Of a stretch of 64,000 bases of DNA, positions 50,651-64,000 are shown in pieces. The position numbers and the translations under genes are program-made. Below the pieces are notes generated by a model. It was not told the origin of the DNA. It did no database searches and saw only the letters and a list, made by a program, of their open reading frames with translations. Within the stretch, counting starts at the first letter, position 1. Every line of letters begins with the position of its first letter. Source of the DNA: Urechis unicinctus (lineage: Eukaryota > Annelida > Polychaeta > Xenopneusta > Urechidae); NCBI GenBank assembly GCA_034190875.2, contig CM067356.1:73819350-73883349 (forward strand). Reading direction: 5' to 3'.

Positions 50651-51573
50651 GTAATAGCTGTAATCCCCGATGTATGAAAAAAATGAACGGCCATCACCCG
50701 CTCTCAAACACTCATGCTATTATATACAGTGCAGCAGATTCTCATTATCACACCAATATGATTTGATTGCAGTGAGAAAGAATGGGAGTCACACCGAACC
50801 GTAAATGCTTTTATTCATATAGACAATGTGATCAATAATGAACCCGCAATAGGTGGTTTGGTATGATTAAGGCTTGTCATTTGGCCGTGTGTATCAATAG
50901 TTACGACGGTATGCAAAAACTGCACATGCACTCACACGCATTTATATTGACGAACATAACATGCATTCTGCAATAAAACGCACACTGTATATACACATTC
51001 AATAAATAATGCCCAGTGCAAGTATACAATTATGCAGAAGAGCACCTAATACGTTGTAACGTGTAATATCGACACATTTTCTTGATCCTAGATCGATGCG
51101 CCCTCACTGTCAACACTAGGCACATTCACAAACACATAGTAAGGGATTATGTCATTGTTCAGATTGCTGTATATATCTGCTGGCTTAAGGCTGCCCACTC
51201 ATTACTGTCCATTGCCTTTCGACTGCTATTCAAGCCCCTCAAGTCTTGCTGATGATATAACAATACGATCATCTGCTTGATCAAGGGATTAAGCCACCAT
51301 GATCAATCTAGCCTTCGTTGACGTCGGCAGTTGGCATGGAGCTGTAGATTTGGATTTACAGGATCTGCCGTTGAACACTTAGTATGTCTGCATATGACAG
51401 AAAGGACGATGATGCTTAACGGTTCACTTTACATGCCGATTTTAATACTGCGCCGCTATACATTTATCTAAATTTATTGCCAATAACTAGACGAATCATT
51501 AACTTGCCTAATTCCCTTTCTTTCTCTTTTCAGTGAAACATTAATGCCGCTGCATAGAAAAAGATCACCAACA
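50651..51573. other. Non-coding stretch
   Basis: No gene or clear repeat recognised. Confidence 0.3.
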
Positions 51574-51691
51574 CTTCTCTGTCAGTATCCGTTTTCACAG
51601 TGCTAAGTATCGTGTTATATGTGCATTAATTGCTTCTCTGTCAGTATCCGTTATCATAGTGCTAAGTATCGTGTTATATGTGCATTAATTG
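51574..51691. repeat. 59-bp tandem duplication
   Basis: Two units, 51574-51632 and 51633-51691, each starting CTTCTCTGTCAGTATCCGTT and ending GTGCATTAATTG. They differ at only a couple of positions. A partial third start (CTTCT) follows. The duplication lies directly upstream of the exon-like frame at 51717. Confidence 0.95.
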
Positions 51692-51716
51692 CTTCTAAAG
51701 TATTATTTACATTCAG

Positions 51717-51954
51717 GGCGGTGGGGGGACACAGAGAAAGATATCTAAATAGCGTAATGTCCTTTACAATTACTTCAATTAAGCATGGAAAAACTACCCG
51801 AATGCAGTTCAAACTTCCAATTGTATTTGATCACTCGGTGAAGGGCACGTTCCGCGCCATTATAAGCACTTTGCCCCTTTTCCGTCATAACTGTAACAAT
51901 GGACTCGACTGCCTGTATATGTCGGGACAACATATTCGGTGGATGCATCCGAAG
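51717..51954 (+). CDS. Exon-like open frame with splice signals, family unknown
   Basis: Bounded by an acceptor-like TATTTACATTCAG on the left and a strong donor CCGAAG|GTAAGG on the right. The 238-bp interval is open throughout in one frame, entering with one base and leaving on a codon boundary. The predicted peptide (MSFTITSIKHGKTTRMQFKL in its middle) has ordinary protein composition with three Cys near its end. I do not recognise it, and no partner exon was found on either side. The frame runs into a stop two codons past the donor, as expected for an intron. Chance cannot be excluded. Confidence 0.3.
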
Positions 51955-54900
51955 GTAAGGTAAGTAAAGCCTTTAACGGCACACTCAATTGCGCCTAATG
52001 TATTAATCGAAAAGGGGATGTTTAGGAAACATTTCCAGTACTAGGAACAGTAACAATCAGAGCCCCGTCAATCGCTCGCGATAGTCCCATAAACTCCCAT
52101 TTGGTGACGATTTTATGCATCCTATCAGTTAAATAAAATCAGACAAATAAACACAAATCTCATTGTCTAATAGTTGATTGATGAACTCATCCGAACGTTC
52201 ATAAAATGACAGCAGAGCGCACCGCATATGCTAACACTACGTCACCTCATGTTATCGCCAAAATATATTCTTCCCTCAAAACATGCTAATTGCTTAATGC
52301 GTCGATCCGTTTTATGAAAACAAACTCTAGATCGATATTTGTTTAGTAAATCAGCTGCACACAATAGACGATCACGAAGCAGAAATTAAATTCACGCAAC
52401 ATCTGAACCAAACCTTGTTGGTTGATGAGCTTACTTTAGATTGACGTAGCATGGTAATACTACATTAAGTACAAATAGAAATGAGGGTGACTCAGGTAAC
52501 GCAATCGCAAAAGTTAAATGGCTTGATTGATAAAAGTCATTGAGCTGCAATACTAAAAACAACTCTTGCATGATTGAATGTAATTGCCTCAATAAAGCCT
52601 GACATATCATGAACACACTCAACCACTCATTACTTTCGAATTACTAAAAAACCTGGAATGGACATTATGTTAATGTTATAAACTTGGGAAAAGTAAATTA
52701 GTCTGTTTTATCGCGCTTGCTGCTTCGGGCACCAGGGATAACAGACAAGTAGCAATTACCTGCGTGATAGACAGATAAGATCATACAACATGTTTATTGC
52801 TTTCAATATGACGTCCTATTGATACATTAAATGAGCGGATACTCTTTGTTAACGTTTTTTTTTTGTGCTTGTCAGTTTTCATAAGACATGTAAGCAATAA
52901 ATGGTTTTAGCATAAAAGCCACAATAAGGTGTTTGTGAGCAAGTAGGGGCTTATCCTGAGCGCATAGGACAATTTTAAATGCTATGATGGGAGCATATAT
53001 TATATTAGAGTGCTCATTTATCCTCCTCTTCAACTCATGGGTATTCGGCATAACATTATCTACTGCTTTATCTGTAGTTACAGTTTTTATTATAATTGAT
53101 CGCAGCACTTACACCAGAAATCACTTTCCAAATATATGACGCCTGAATACTGACATCGTTATATTTTCTCTGGGAATCACATCAGTTTGCACATTGTCAT
53201 AAATGCGTGTGTGTGTTTGTATATGGTGAAAAGCTGGTGTGGAAAGTTGGGCTCATAAATGATAAAACTGGAGTAGGATATAGTCAGATGCAGGTACAAT
53301 CGCGAATTCAGAAATTTTGAAAGAGGCGGCCTGATACTGTAACACGGCAGCCTTGATGGAATTTGAAAGAATCTGACATAATGCCCGAAATTGCTGAAAA
53401 ACAATGACAATGCATGTATCTGTGAATCACAATCGATGATTATATAACTTCTTGTTTATGCTACAGCTTATTTCCGTGAATGTGTTGGCGGGTTTGAAAC
53501 ATAGGTTAGCATCATATTAATCATGGCTTAAGGGTTTGTTTATTCATAAGTTTAAGAGCACTTATTGTGTAATTTACGCTATATAAAATAAATTATTATT
53601 ATTTTAAGTTATTTGCAGTGAGCGATCAATATATCAGATCGTTTATGTTGTATATAAAAAGGAATTCAATTGATCATCAGCGGCATTCCTTCAAAGAATC
53701 CTCCAATATGAACTGTGTGCAGATTAACGAGATGACTTTCCATCACCTATAAATTTCTTGTGCGATTTCAAATATTTCACATGTTATCACAACAGATCGT
53801 TCGAAGAAGAGAACACATCCGTCATTCTCTTGACGCATTGTAAGTAAAAAACATTCTACAACAGGAGGCCAACTCTCTTGACAATTGAAGATTCTACTTG
53901 AAGCATAGCACCTGCAGTGAAGCAAAGCTATATTATTTAGCGGATATTGATAGCAACGTCTCTGTGACAAATACGCTTGCAGTGCCCTCTCATATTTCCT
54001 CTAACACCCTGAAGCATCCGCACCAATTCATCTAGGTAGACGTCGATCCTATTTGAGCGGCAGATTTGATTTAGGTTGGTCGTACGGATTTCCGGCCAAG
54101 CTGCGTAATCTATCATTGCCGTGATGTTGCTCTGCAGCAAATATCTCTGCGAATATTTTATGCTGCAGTTCATTATATTCTTCATGACACCATATTTTTT
54201 CTGTAACTTAGTAGCAGTTATATAAGGGCGTTTTAATCCAAAAATTATCTACATAGAAGCGCTTGATAGGCTGAAGGCATTCACTTTGGCATATAAGAAA
54301 TCATGGAATGATTAAGAAATAAGATCGTTACTGTCGTGGCTTCGTTAACATTAACATATTGAAAAGATTATCTATAATACGATCGATAATTCCCGCACAA
54401 TCAACTACTCGTTATATATACATGAGAGCGTTTGATTGGATAGAATAAGAATGGCGTCTGAGTGTCCTAAACACTAGTTATGTAGAGTACTGTGAGTCAC
54501 AGGCAACGCTCTTATATATTTTCTGTTAATGAATATGAATTGCATTAATCGTTACTTGTCACTTGTAGATTGCCATCTGGGGTGACATCAATTGAATCGT
54601 AAAATAACAACAGTGGAATCTTTGTGGGCAGAATAACTTCTTGTCACATAGTTTTGTAACGTTAAATATCCAGAGCGAGATACATCAAAGACCTCCGAGG
54701 GGGATAGGGAAACGACCCGCCTCAATATTGATGCCATACCTACTCTACGTCTATCCATACCTATCTACAGCGGTCATTTTTACATTCAATGATGACCATG
54801 ACGGATGGTCGCTTAGGGGCAATGCCTCGTCCTTTTACCTTTAAGCTAAACTCATTGACATTGTAATTGCGACAGTATGCCATGCTTTCTGGAGACAGAT

Positions 54901-55129
54901 TATTAAGGCCCGTAGAAGCATCCACCTCCGTTAGCAACGCGACAACATTCAGTGCTAGGACTCACATGAGGCATTTATACTTCCATTTAAAATCCCTAAG
55001 AAGTAAGGCGCGGTTGCACAGCTATATAATGTCTGCACAGTCAGAGCAGAATGTAGACCTCTTACACAAAAAACTTATTCACGAACAACTTTTGATTGTT
55101 GCTTGGTCGCCCTGATTGGCAGAATTTGA
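51955..55129. other. Non-coding stretch with a duplicated segment
   Basis: About 52690-52830 repeats 32450-32620. The rest holds no gene or repeat that I can support. Confidence 0.35.
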
Positions 55130-55435
55130 CATACATACATACATACATACATACATACATACATACATACATACATACAGACATACATACATACATACAT
55201 ACACATACATACATACATACATACAGACATACATACATAGACATACATACATACATACAGACATACATACATACATACATACATACATACATACATACAT
55301 ACATACATACATACATACATACATACATACATACATACATACATACATACATACATACATACATACATACATACATACACATACATACATACATACATAC
55401 ATACATACATACATACACATACATACATACATACA

Positions 55436-55467
<32 letters not shown>

Positions 55468-55499
55468 CATACATACATACATACATACACATACATACA

Positions 55500-55530
<31 letters not shown>

Positions 55531-55578
55531 GTGCTTGCATACATACATACATACATACATATACATACATACATACAT
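55130..55578. repeat. Long (CATA)n microsatellite
   Basis: About 450 bases of CATA tetramers. Occasional CAGA units and two-base phase slips (CACATACATA) let open frames persist on both strands. None of those frames is a gene. Confidence 0.97.
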
Positions 55579-56349
55579 TCCATTTATATCATTCTCAACA
55601 AAGGTTTAGGTGACTGCGGCAAGAGCAGCGACATCGGCTCACAATGTCAGAGAGCTTCTTTGACAGCATTCTATTTATGAAGATGGGTAACATTGAGTGA
55701 GAGCGTGTATGACATTCTACCCATTATCAGTGAGTAATCGGATCACATTACTGTCAATGGCGCAGCCACTTGCTTCTTTGTGCCCTGTGACCGATGGCAA
55801 TACTTGCTCGCTATCACAATCATCCTCATCCATCTCCATCTCAGTGTAACCTCATTATTGAAAGCAGCAGACAATCTAAGTTATCTCCTCTCACTGTCAG
55901 TTTACATTCTATCAACATGTCCTGGTCACAAGGGATGTTATTTAAATCATTTGAACTATAACTTTGGTGTAGGCAAAGGTAGTTAATGACGCCGTGTGTC
56001 GATCTCACTGAGTCTTATATACTTATATGGCAGACTAATGTGTGGTAGAATGTCCTCTAGTATTACTTCCACGATGAATAGTGGCCATGAAATGGTCAGA
56101 GCCGTAAAGTTTATATGATGGCACCATGTCGTGTAGTTTTCCAAAGCAACACAAGCTTTCGTACGAGTATAAGACACGGTAACTATATTTTTGCAGCTAC
56201 AAATGACGTTTGCAATTAGTATATCTGATACAAAATAGTGCCTACAATTGAAAAAACAATTGATGTAATATGCGATATGAATTGTTTGTTAAATAGAAAT
56301 GCTCACTTCCCCAGATGCCATCACAGATGAAAACTTCTAAGTTATAACC
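55579..56349. other. Non-coding stretch
   Basis: No gene or repeat recognised. Confidence 0.3.
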
Positions 56350-56945
56350 CGGCTGACGGGACGCTATTTGTGTCGATAAATAACGGAACATAAGGAGAGA
56401 AGGCATTCAATCTTTAGAGTACCTCATGGCGGAGTTCTAGAGCCGAAATTGTTCATAATTTATCCCACATGGTGAACTTCTGCGTCAAAAAACATACCAT
56501 ACCAAATTGTATGCTGACGATTGCTACTGTGTATATATTTTACGCCAGTAAGTGATGACATCAACACAGCAGTGAACCACATCAGTCAATTAGGGGTCTC
56601 GTATGAAGCAGTTGATGACCCCACGAGTGGTTTGTGGTAACAAAATAATAATGGAAGCACATTTTCTTCTTCACAAATAAACCGCCTCCATAATGGGTCC
56701 CATGCAACGTGACCACAACATTTCCGTTATCGCAAGTCCCCATTGGCTATCTATTAAACAGCGTGTATCATTTACGATCGAAAGTACCCGTCTCAACGAG
56801 AACAGCAGCACGGCAACTGTTCTGATCGCCAAATTTGTTCCGCAAACGTATGTCTTTTGGCAATTGGTGGACTTGTTATCAGCCTGTGTCCATCAGCTCT
56901 ATGGAACAAGCTTCCTACTTACATTAAGAATGCGACGTTAAGTTA
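56350..56945 (+). pseudogene. CR1-like LINE reverse transcriptase remnant (3' part)
   Basis: Three pieces in different frames follow the end of a non-LTR reverse transcriptase. First is RRHSIFRVPHGGVLEPKLF (about 56390-56450), matching GVPQGSVLGPLLF. Second is TYHTKLYADDCYCVYI with the catalytic YADD at 56510-56521. Third is a thumb region with SPHWLSIKQRVSFTI (about 56735-56780), matching LHWLP.K.RI.FKI, then CPSALWNKLPTYIKNATL (56887-56940), matching the family's LWN.LP..I. A stop (TGG TGA) and at least two frameshifts break it, and part of the region between YADD and HWL is missing. It is a dead 3' fragment, as is typical of 5'-truncated LINE insertions. No tail repeat was identified. Confidence 0.8.
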
Positions 56946-58199
56946 ACAGACGGATATTATTGCCATTAATTGACCAGCATCAGAACATCAGCTCTTTTGC
57001 TGTTGCGAGGTTCAGCATCTACACTTTTAGTCATTAATTGCGTCAAAACCTAATGGAATATGGACAATATTAGCGTCGTCAGCCAGCCGCTCATTAATAT
57101 TTAGTCTGTACACCACATTCGAGATTAAGAAAAACAACTCGCTTTTGCATTGGACAACTGCTTTGTATATAAGATAGTGATTATGACTGATGTTACATTA
57201 ACTAGGGTAGCAATTCGCCATGGAGATGATAACTGAATACTGAATACACGAACTTACCTCGGATAAAAGCATCAAATTTCCACACATTGACTGGCAATCG
57301 GCGCCTGCGTCTTAACAAAAATAAGAAAGCATATAAGGCGCTTTCTGCAACTGCCTTCGCAGCCACCATTTTCAAAATCAGCATGTTTTGTTTATTAATG
57401 TATGTGTACAGTCTATCGTGTTAATAGCGGATGAGATTGGCCCAATATATGCATAAATAAAAAGACAGCTAACGTACGATGATCATCATCATGTTGATTG
57501 CTGATCTTCGTTTTGTTCTATTAAGTATTTCCTCTGGTTGGTGTGACCAAAATTAGCTGCAACCCACAGTCATCAACATTATTGCTTTAAGCCTGCGACG
57601 AGTGCGCACTAAATGAGCCACTGGGCGTCATGTTAGAATCAGAGTCACCTTCATCCACTTCTGTTAGATGCCTGCTTGGTTCCGAATGGGAAGATATAGT
57701 CATTTCATTAAACAACGCTTACTTCTAATGAGCAAGAGCTCATAATAGTAACAACGTCTGGTTCACCGCTGAGGCAATATCTGGAGGGCGTGTGCAGACT
57801 CCTGCCACACGATGAACGATAACTTTTAACTGCTGTACCTGTTTTTTTATCGACATATCAGCAGCATATATTATGGCGGATATCGGTAGCATGACGGCAC
57901 ATCGGCTGTACAATTGTACATGACGTTTAAGCGTTAAATGCTCGATATAGTTACAGCATACGGACCATTCATTTGACCTTGTAAAGAAGCCAAATCGCCA
58001 ATGCCGGCCATTATCATGTCTTTGACGTGCTGGACGGATCAAAAATGAGAGCTCCAAATTTATTTCTTTCACAAATGCAAATTCTGCATGGCGCTAAGCT
58101 TATGCTGTTATCTGACAATTGTGAACCACTGATTTTGCCGAACTAAGTGAGTGGTAACATCGCCAAGATTCAATCATGTTGCTAGATTGCATGCACACA
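56946..58199. other. Non-coding stretch
   Basis: No gene recognised. A 110-codon minus-strand frame (57740-58072) has no motif that I can place. Confidence 0.3.
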
Positions 58200-61100
58200 A
58201 TCACACACTCGTGTCCGTAAAAATAGAGCAAACACATGCATATACGGCCACATAGGTTCACATTTACTTAACCACCGTCTCACACCCATACGTTTATACA
58301 CGCTATAATACGCTTAATATGTGCGCCTTATATATGATGTCATGGGTGCTTCGAGTGGTAAAAAGGTATTTTTGCTCCCGATCACAACGTCTTTCATATA
58401 TTCAAAGTCTAATTGCAACATTGCCGATAGACACGTGGTGGTTGCAAATCTGTCAAGTGTAACAATTCAAATCTGAACTCCCTTTTTCCGATTCTAATAG
58501 TGAATTTAGCAACGTAAGAGGAGAACTGTGTTCTAATGAACAATATTACTATACACTTATTATTTGCTCACAGCAAAGCCGACATGGTTGACCTCAAATC
58601 AGTCAAAATAAGGCACTTGCAAGATAATAACGCAGTTTACAGCTTATTGTAATTTTCATTGTATGCCATTCGCTGAGGGGTACTTATGGCTCACTATTGC
58701 GCAATAGAACCGGAACGTCGGATAGCTTGAAATCAAATTAGGCGGATGCGGATGTACATCCATCTTCGTTTATATTACCTTTAAAATCACATCGCGACTA
58801 ACACAACTCATCATTGCATAGGAAAAGTTCTATAAATTGACATTATCCGCGGCTTAATATCTACTTTAAGTATTGATGATGATGGATGCAACATTAAATA
58901 CGGAAAATGTAGCCTAAAAAGCGAGTCGTTATTTTCAGAAACAGCATTAATAAACCCCATATTACAAGCGCAGGCTTAAGTTGGAAGGGCCTTATATACA
59001 TAACAGTGAAACAGTTGTGTTATTGGGATGAAGAGTAACTTATGGATGCATTTAAATATGCAAACAAAGCATTTTGTCACAAATATTGGCAATACTCAAA
59101 TCATTATATGGTCGAAGCATTATCAAAAATACGGGTAATAATCTCCATTCAATATGCATGGCGGCTAAAACATAGTATGTGTGTTGATCTGATTTTATTA
59201 TACGCAGAGACAGAAGGGGTTATTGCCAATAAGTAACCAGCTGTAGCCAAGTATAGCTAACTTAAAGGATGCATTATTAATTTGGATAGGTTCAGTTAAC
59301 TGCCACTGAAATAATTTGTTATATATGCACATAAATTGATAGCTCTGATGACCATGTCTTTTTCTCACCATTGGTGTAGCTATTGATCTGTTCCGATTTC
59401 CACCAGAGATACGATAAGAGAGTTTTGAAGCAGCCATAGTGAATGCTTAACATGCCATATTGGCAGTGTTGAGGTCTGCGCAGACAGGTCTTGTAATTAC
59501 ATTGCTATGACTCATACCTTAACATTAATATGTTCTGGGTCCTCTTAATAGCTGACGGCGCTTTGCTACCTAATACACAACTTACACAATGGTAATACAC
59601 AAGATCGATGAGCATAATCACTAGGCGATCCCTTGCTACATGGCAGTCAGCGCCCGCGTGTTTTTACATACAATCCCTGCGTATCTAGTGTGTTTCTGCA
59701 ATTGCGTTGGTTGGCTGAATACTGATGACTGTACATAGGATGCTCAATACCTTCAGGTGCTTCTTATTTGATATTTAACACGACCGGTTAATTGGTTTGT
59801 GGCCGTTTGCTCACCGATCTACATTGTTTTACTCGTCACAGTAACTGCAAGATTGGATCCAACCTTCGCTGTCTTTTAATGAAAATAATAGTTCGTGCAT
59901 TACAATCCCAATATGTTCTATTCATGTATGCAGCAATATAACGATGCATAGTCGATGACCTAAATCATAGTTAGGCTGTATGGAAGCGAGTTAATACACA
60001 GTGTTTTATGCATCATGAAGTCATCGCATGTTCTGCCAATCATATAATGTCCTAAACTAATGTTGTTCGTTCTCCGTTGAAATATCATGGCATAATTGTC
60101 GGGGTGTACAATCTACTGTGATCTTGTACTGCCCATATGTATGATGTGTAATGGGCCAAGGAGAGCTTCTTTGTGCCCATCGATCGTTGAAAGAGTTGTC
60201 CTATATTGGCTTTCAGTGTATATGCACCGTATTTGATTTTAATATTGGATGAGGCAAAATCTATATGCATGAATCCGAAGACGTCTGTTTCATACTATTC
60301 GTGACCTGTCAAAGAAAACATCACTAACAGTTACGAAACGCAAGCCGCGGATTGTGCAATGTGAGCCCATGTCCCAAAAGGTAACGTTGTTGTCTACCAG
60401 TCGTGTTAACAATGCCACACGATGCCATCCGTCACTCTCCAATGTTGCATTCTGGCATGACTAATCCTAGGTTTAAGAGCCAGTTGAGAAACGACACGTT
60501 GGAGAAGTTGTCTGCATTATCAATGACGGAGGAAAACGGGTAACGGTAGTGAGGGAGGGTCGTTAAGGTGACTCAAGGTATAACCCGTTGGGATACTGAG
60601 TAATGACTATGTTGTCCTAATGCTGATTGCATTACGCTTTGCAGTAACCTCTGTTGGTGGCAGCATAATCGATGGTCATTTAACTACTCGCTGCAAAATA
60701 TGCTGCGGATTGTTAGAATCTACTTACCATGTCCCAAAACCCACGGTGTTTATTCACGCATTTCTATTGTTCACGCCATTCGAAGCGAAATGTGCGCGGG
60801 ATGGCAGGGACGACTTGTAAGAGCCAGTTTTAAACGACACGTTAGACAATATGGCAGTTTCGGAACAAAGTCCGGTATCCATTTTAGTCAAATCCAGGAT
60901 GTCCAATATGCTGCTTTTATTTTTACAAGATAAACAATTGGTTTATTCACAATGAAATCATAAAAGGCAGACCCATAAATCTCCAGGATGTCCATGCTGC
61001 ATTTTGTCAAGATAAACAATTGGTTTATTTGCCTCAGTGTGACTAATAATCTAACGATATTACACCAATGTGTCTCACTTACTTTGATGGTGATATAATA

Positions 61101-61440
61101 TTTAAAAGACAGAAAATGACTGTCGCGTTAGATTATCAAGACAGAGATAGCTGCGATCCCCCCGACTGCCCTCTGCAGCTGCGCCAGCTCCATTTAAACC
61201 ATGAGCTGTCTGCATTATTTATTGAGGTGCAAATACCGTAACAGTCTGAAAGATTCGAACCTGGCAATACTTATGCTCCCCAACCCTTATTTTCACTTTC
61301 AGTCGTTTGTGTGATGCTTGATTATGTTTATTCGTGGTCGATTGTATTAGACAGTTGATTGAAATATCTAGGATTGAGTTGCATTGCTTTGTTAGCTGAT
61401 CCGCCTTAATGATGCACCTGGTGCTCCTCCATCACAAATG
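58200..61440. repeat. Large duplicated region, copy 2
   Basis: Colinear with 26700-32250 (landmarks given there) but shorter. It contains a local repeat: CCAGGATGTCCA...AAGATAAACAATTGGTTTAT occurs at about 60895-60945 and again at about 60982-61030. The corresponding single occurrence in copy 1 is near 31538. Confidence 0.7.
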
Positions 61441-64000
61441 ACTAAATAGTAGACGGTGAGCGTGTATATCTTTCACAAATTACTAATATGCGAGACTTGA
61501 ACAATATCTACTGGGCAGCAAGTACCATAACACAGTTCAGTGCATAAGAAAAAGTAAGCGAATAATAAAGACATGAAGTGCCTCGCATATGCCACCTGAA
61601 GTGCAATTGCAGAGCTGTTATCTTCAAGGCAGTTGATTGGAAAGTGTGGGCTACAGCGGTGTTTACAGCCAAGGCTCTTGGAGATTAGTTATGATTATCA
61701 TCGTCCTTTGCAAATACGATGCCATTTAAACAGAAAAACAGCAATGCTCCTTCTAAAATTGTCATCTTATAATGATAAAGTGAATCACTGGCGTTAGACA
61801 TTACATCCAAATTCGAGGTGATATATTGGCGGTGATGTACGAGGATCACCATGCAACTCTAATTTCCATCGTCCTCTGGGTACAGGCCAGGTTCAAGATA
61901 ATTTTATGAGCAGACAACCACGAAGACAAATGTGCGTTTGAGTCTAAAAGGCCTTGCATATCCACCCGTGAATTTATTACATCAACATCACTATCCATAT
62001 GCAAATAAAGTGTAATTCAAAATTGCATGCCTATGAACGCGCACTTTAAGACCTAAACCACATAACAATTACCCCTCTCCTTTGCACTTTCAGGAACAAT
62101 GCTTCTGAGCGCAGATGCTGACCATACAACCTTTGCCTCGCGAGGCCATACATGCGGCAACAAATGGTTGCATTGTTTGGCAGTGTGTTTGGTATCGTTA
62201 CCAGTTTGACTTTATTTGGCCGAACACGTCAGTCAATGTCGGCTTGGGATAATTATATATGTCTTTGGCTAATTAATTAGTATTGAAGGCAACTCTTGTT
62301 ATGTATTGGGGAAGTTACAAATACTACCACGGCTACAATCTAACTAGTCATAAAAATAACGTTTTGTCGAACCTCAGACCCGTATGAAGCAATTATGCTT
62401 AATGTCATGCATCAAACCAAGTCATGATGCATTACTCTCACAGCGACACAAGTGTACCTGCAACCGTTTAGAACAGCAACATTAACTAACTTCGGCAAAT
62501 GATATGGTTCCAATGCAACAATAACTAACGTCTTTTTATTGATGTAGTTCCAATATCATCAGCATTGTCAGTAGTTCACACATATAATTGTGGCTGTGGA
62601 CTTCCTGGAACCACCACGAAACAGTAACAAGATCAGTACATCACATCCTATGCATCAACACCTTTGCATTTAGCAGTGCCGTCTGACATGGTAAACATGA
62701 TGATAACAGGCTCATCCGTGGCACGGTAATTGCGTTAACAGAATATGTATGTCAGCACGGCGGTAGGTTATATCTTCATTAGGTATGATATTGGTGATAT
62801 AACGTGGAATTCAGTTCGTCATTGATGAATATATTTTCCTTGTAGCCTTGGATGATATTAATTATATTTCCTAAGTGGTGGCCGTCGTCTCGTGGGCTAT
62901 GGTTGTATTAAGTAGATTAACAGGATGGCATCTTGTCACATCAACGAAGTTTATGCGGTTGCTAATATCCCATAGGTGATCAAGTAAGACATGGATACAG
63001 CAGAATTGTCTCAGGCAGCAGCGCAGCGTTGAATGTTGTTGTCATGTGTTATGGCATTATCATGGACGGCACAGTGATTATAAGTTGCTAGAATCTGTGG
63101 ATCTGCGGTGTTGGTATGTATATTACATGCTTGATGTATGTATATTTGTATACATATATGTGTGTATATTTTTATATATGTATCTATGTATGTATGTGTG
63201 CAAGTATGTATATATGTGTGAGTACGTTTTTACGTATGTACGTATTGTTGCTGATCAATAAAAAAAACCCATCATGTTTAGATCACAACCAAACCACACA
63301 TGCGTGTCTTTTCGTATGAATTGCGATCACCTTTTGAACACTCAATAAATTGTATGTGACATTTTTGACCATTTCAACCTGGTCCGTTTCTTACCCTGTA
63401 ATTCACAGGTAGCTATTTTGTCTCAAAAGACTTTTTGACGCAGGTAACGCATAGCAATCAAGTGCCAGATAGCTGATGTATCGGTTCTCTCGTGCGATCT
63501 CATGTCTTTCAAAGTGATAGCATCCAGCAAGAACTCCATGGCAGCTAAAATACTGCCCCATATAACTCTCATTTGACGCCAAACATGTGTTATAAGGCAC
63601 TCTGAGGGCGAATATTGGTTGGCAGTAGTGATATTTCTGGATGGATTAGAACACCTTTTAGTTGTATTCTTACTTTGATTGAAGGATAAGAACGCAATTC
63701 TATGAACAAGTCATTGCTTTATAAACTTCTGCAGAGTTATTTTTGTAATATCTTAAACCGGCAAATCAAATTATATAGCGATTATGAATGAGTCATTCAC
63801 ACTACGTCCTAGGATTTTACAGTATAAAACACGTTGGGGAAAAAATCAGAGATAATTAGGGTCATGAACCTGACGATCATATAATGATTCACAAATATCA
63901 TTACCGGGGACGTTCCAGTGTTCTGGTTATTTAATGGGGAATCTGCATGCAAATTTAAATAGCTCATCAACAAAATCGCGACATACATTTCGTGTCAGTA
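61441..64000. other. Non-coding stretch with degenerate TATG tract
   Basis: 63113-63250 is a loosely periodic TATG/TGTA tract, a decayed relative of the other tetranucleotide arrays. No gene recognised in the rest. Confidence 0.4.

Noticed and set aside
55062..55680. Frames of up to 194 codons on both strands
   Set aside because: Same artefact of the CATA microsatellite.
61255..61275. tRNA B-box-like GGTTCGAATC on the minus strand
   Set aside because: No A-box or cloverleaf could be formed around it.

Overview
The window looks like gene-poor, AT-rich nuclear DNA from a multicellular invertebrate animal. The evidence is indirect: a decayed matrix-metalloproteinase exon pair, GT-AG-type splice signals, a Ty3/Gypsy LTR retrotransposon with a fused Gag-Pol ORF, a CR1-like LINE remnant, an Academ-like DNA transposon remnant and very long CATA/TA microsatellites. 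I cannot name the species. There is no sign of a prokaryote or organelle: no operons, no ribosome binding sites, and most of the sequence is non-coding.

Three mobile elements are well supported. (1) 34867-39806 (+) is a complete, young Ty3/Gypsy retrotransposon. It has two 149-bp LTRs differing at one base, a 5-bp GTGAG target duplication, a PBS, a polypurine tract and an intact 1371-aa Gag-Pol ORF. (2) About 20043-23523 is an inverted-repeat-bounded unit. On the minus strand it holds a broken gene with transposase-like blocks, a FEN1/XPG-like nuclease core and a C-terminal cysteine-rich CXC domain. This architecture fits the XPG-nuclease branch of the Academ DNA transposons. (3) 56350-56945 (+) is the broken 3' end of a CR1-like reverse transcriptase.

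Host gene traces are few. 11714-12107 (-) carries matrix-metalloproteinase catalytic-domain exons with a frameshift and a lost zinc histidine. Two phase-compatible exon-like pieces follow the assembly gap (33507-33597 and 33836-33987). There is an isolated exon-like ORF at 51717-51954 and an unrecognised 146-aa ORF at 25452-25892.

Much of the remaining non-coding DNA is a mosaic of old duplicated blocks, found by reading and re-finding the same diverged sentences elsewhere. Direct copies include 1180-2290 with 19050-20035 and part of 12110-12380; 2700-3020 with 12380-12640; 3770-6800 with 47020-50650, 43140-45620 and 13900-15430; and 26700-32250 with 58200-61440. An inverted pair is 12640-13590 with 45640-46110. 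A close tandem duplication lies at 17161-18046 and a 59-bp tandem at 51574-51691. The Academ-like element sits inside one copy of a duplicated block, so the other copy approximates its empty site. Block boundaries are by eye and accurate to tens of bases at best. A run of 100 Ns at 33407-33506 is an assembly gap.
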